From: Mermis nigrescens
Taxonomy: Eukaryota > Nematoda > Enoplea > Mermithida > Mermithidae
Direction: 5' to 3'
Assembly: GCA_036768485.1 (NCBI GenBank)
Contig: JAVLUZ010000083.1
Span: forward strand, 79,459 to 143,458
Length of the DNA stretch: 64,000 nt
The position numbers and the translations under genes are program-made. Each line of letters starts with the position of its first letter. Position 1 is the first letter of the stretch. Of the stretch, positions 62,296-64,000 are shown in pieces. Under the pieces are notes generated by a model. That model made no database searches. It had not been told where the DNA came from and was given only the letters and a program-made list of their open reading frames with translations.

Positions 62296-62640
62296 GTACG
62301 CACCCCCAAGAAACCCCTGACCAGAATTCAATTTTTGAAAAATTTTTTGATTTTCGCAATTTTTTGGTGCCAATGGATAGTGCTTGATGAGAAAACGTCG
62401 AAAAGCGGTGTTTTTACCACCATTTTTTTGACCAAAAAATCTTGCACCCCCTCCCCCAGAATCTTCTCGCCGCCCACGTATGGTGGTTTGGCGGAAAGAG
62501 CACTTTCTCATCGAGCACTATCCATTTCCATCAAGAAACAGAAAAAAATTTCAAGGATTGAATTCTGGAGTGAGGATATGTTGGTTTCTCGGGAGGGATG
62601 CATACCCCCAACACTCGGATGTGCTCCGGTGGGGCGAAAT
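62296..62640. repeat. Two further TGGGC-family fragments
   Basis: A right half ending GCCGCCCACGTATG at 62485 is followed by a reversed copy (GAGCACTATCCATT... GGGATGCATACCCCC) to about 62640. The cluster of three suggests repeated insertion into the same family. Confidence 0.65.
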
Positions 62641-62984
62641 TCTCAAAAAGAAAATAGCGTCAAGAGTTCAAATCTGGTTGTCCATCGATTTTGGTGCTTT
62701 GTTCCTCACTTCTATATGTATTGTACGTCCATGATTGCAGTGCTTGCGATAGTCCAGCGCGGCTGGGAGGTGGTTTTAAGCTTCACCGAATTGCTATAAT
62801 CTGATTCACGCAACTTCGTTCATAAATATTAAAACCATATCCAACAATATGGTGGTAGGTAATCCTCGGCTTACTGGCGATTGGAAATTCTTAGAATTTA
62901 TGCACGGAGTTATGTGAAACAGCATACAGTAGCAGTATTCAAGGATTGAATTTTTGGTAATTTCGCATACGTTGGCCCTCCTGA

Positions 62985-63090
62985 ACTTACTAATAATAAT
63001 ACTTTATTCGGAATAAAACGAGGATAACATCTCGCATGGAAAAAAGAATATAATCCGCACGATGACCTGGACACAGGCAAGCATTGCTTA
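62985..63090. repeat. Antisense retroelement 3' tail
   Basis: TAATAATAATACTTTATTCG followed by GAGGATAACATCTCGCATGG and CCTGGACACAGGCAAGC. The complement of 48040-48150 matches it closely. Confidence 0.55.
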
Positions 63091-63094
63091 GCAC

Positions 63095-63342
63095 CATAGG
63101 TGGGCAGCACCAAAATTCCGGTGGGGGTGAACAAATTTTTAAAGGTCAAAAAATTGTCTTAAAAGTGATTGTATGGCGAAAAAACACCATTTTTCGACGT
63201 TTCTCGTCGAGCTCTATCCAATGGCATCACAAATTGCTAAAAAAGCAAAAAAAAATTTTTTTTCTTTTTGGGGGGTATTTTGATTTCTGTGGGGGGGGGG
63301 TATTTCAACTTCTGGAGGGGTGCATACCCACGCCCATGTGTG
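63095..63342. mobile_element. TGGGC-family hAT-like MITE
   Basis: It starts CATAGGTGGGCA and ends CGCCCATGTGTG. The flanks CTTAGCAC and CTGGGCAA match at 5 of 8 bases, an old insertion. It interrupts the side of the retroelement tail above. Confidence 0.75.
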
Positions 63343-63597
63343 CTGGGCAACCTTTCAATCCGCAAGCTGCTCGTTTTGGTCTGTTCATAGTGGTCTTTCG
63401 TTGATGGCACATAATGTATGTACACTGCGTTCCATTTATATAAAGGCACTAACGATTTGCGGTAACCCAGCAGTGTTCAGGTGACATGCTTGTGAGGCAG
63501 TGTGAACTTTTTAATAAACTCACTTATATAGATGCCTACCTACCGTTGTGTGCACGTGGTCCGTCACGATGGACTTGTTGTGATTAGTGTTGGCGGA

Positions 63598-63780
63598 AAG
63601 TTCAGGAAAAAAGAACTTTCGAACTTATGCCCCGAAACTAAGTTCCCTACTTCTTGGAACTTAGAACTAGAGTAAGGCGGGAACTAAGTTTTTCGAAAAA
63701 AGAACTTGGATTTGAACTAAGTTTCTTGTTTTTCAAAAAGAACTTAGTTTGAACTAAGTTCTTGTCCAAAACATGTTAAC
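63598..63780. repeat. Cluster of AGAACTTAGTTC words in both orientations
   Basis: AACTAAGTTC or its complement occurs at least six times in 180 bases, alternating in orientation. It may be the subterminal region of another TIR element running out of the window. Confidence 0.55.
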
Positions 63781-64000
63781 TGAGAGAGTGAATCGTAATG
63801 TAAGCTAAAATGAGGGTGTGGAAAGCGCAAAGCATTCAATTTTATACAGGTGGGAGACTAAGAGGTTTGGCACTCTCAAGCATCCAACGGGAAGGGGCAT
63901 CGAGAAAGAGTCCAATACTTTAAAAAACAGCACTTTACTGTTAAATTTTAATGATAAATTTTTGCAAAATTGGCCGAATGTTGGCAACCTGGAAACTGCG

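Noticed and set aside
62257..62799. 180-residue ORF
   Set aside because: Nearly all of it is MITE sequence (three TGGGC-family fragments).

Overview
The window is nuclear DNA from an animal. The evidence is two spliced, conserved host genes with GT/AG introns, set in AT-rich sequence crowded with transposons and short terminal-inverted-repeat elements. An invertebrate fits the kinase C-terminus and the element mix (Polinton, PIF/Harbinger, hAT-like, Ty3/gypsy-like, LINE), but I cannot name the phylum. There is no sign of bacterial organisation.

Layout. About 1-19.4 kb: the 3' half of a conventional protein kinase C gene on the + strand, seven exons from the ATP lysine to the C-terminal hydrophobic motif, with earlier exons outside the window. 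A 3.6-kb Harbinger transposon (3.55-7.12 kb) and many short hAT-like elements lie upstream of its first visible exon and inside its introns. About 19.4-43.5 kb: intergenic and repeat-rich. It holds an old ~1.4-kb duplication, a truncated Ty3/gypsy-like retroelement on the - strand (28.0-31.4 kb), a decayed Polinton/Maverick DNA polymerase gene (31.75-34.63 kb) split by a 1.1-kb TIR element, a long foldback hairpin, an unknown ORF split by a hAT-like element, two 21-bp minisatellites, and a ~175-bp satellite whose orientation flips near a 159-bp TA run. About 44.4-61.3 kb: an RPL3 gene (+ strand) spread over 17 kb, with the ATG alone in its first coding exon.

The most striking find is a pair of related box C/D snoRNA candidates at the 3' end of RPL3 (about 61.11-61.19 and 61.65-61.73 kb). 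Upstream of the D box they carry a guide complementary to the conserved 18S rRNA stretch AAGGAAGGCAGCA. The first copy has a hAT-like element inserted exactly at its C box, and the 8-bp target duplication recreates the C box.

A second recurring signal is a GC-rich mini-hairpin, GGCGCGAAGCGCC with core GCGAAGC, found in several element families that have unrelated termini.

Both host genes carry single-base indels confined to particular exons, and RPL3 lacks roughly 75 residues before its last exon. Either the assembly keeps uncorrected long-read indels or these copies are decaying; I cannot decide from the sequence alone. Coordinates of degenerate repeats are approximate.
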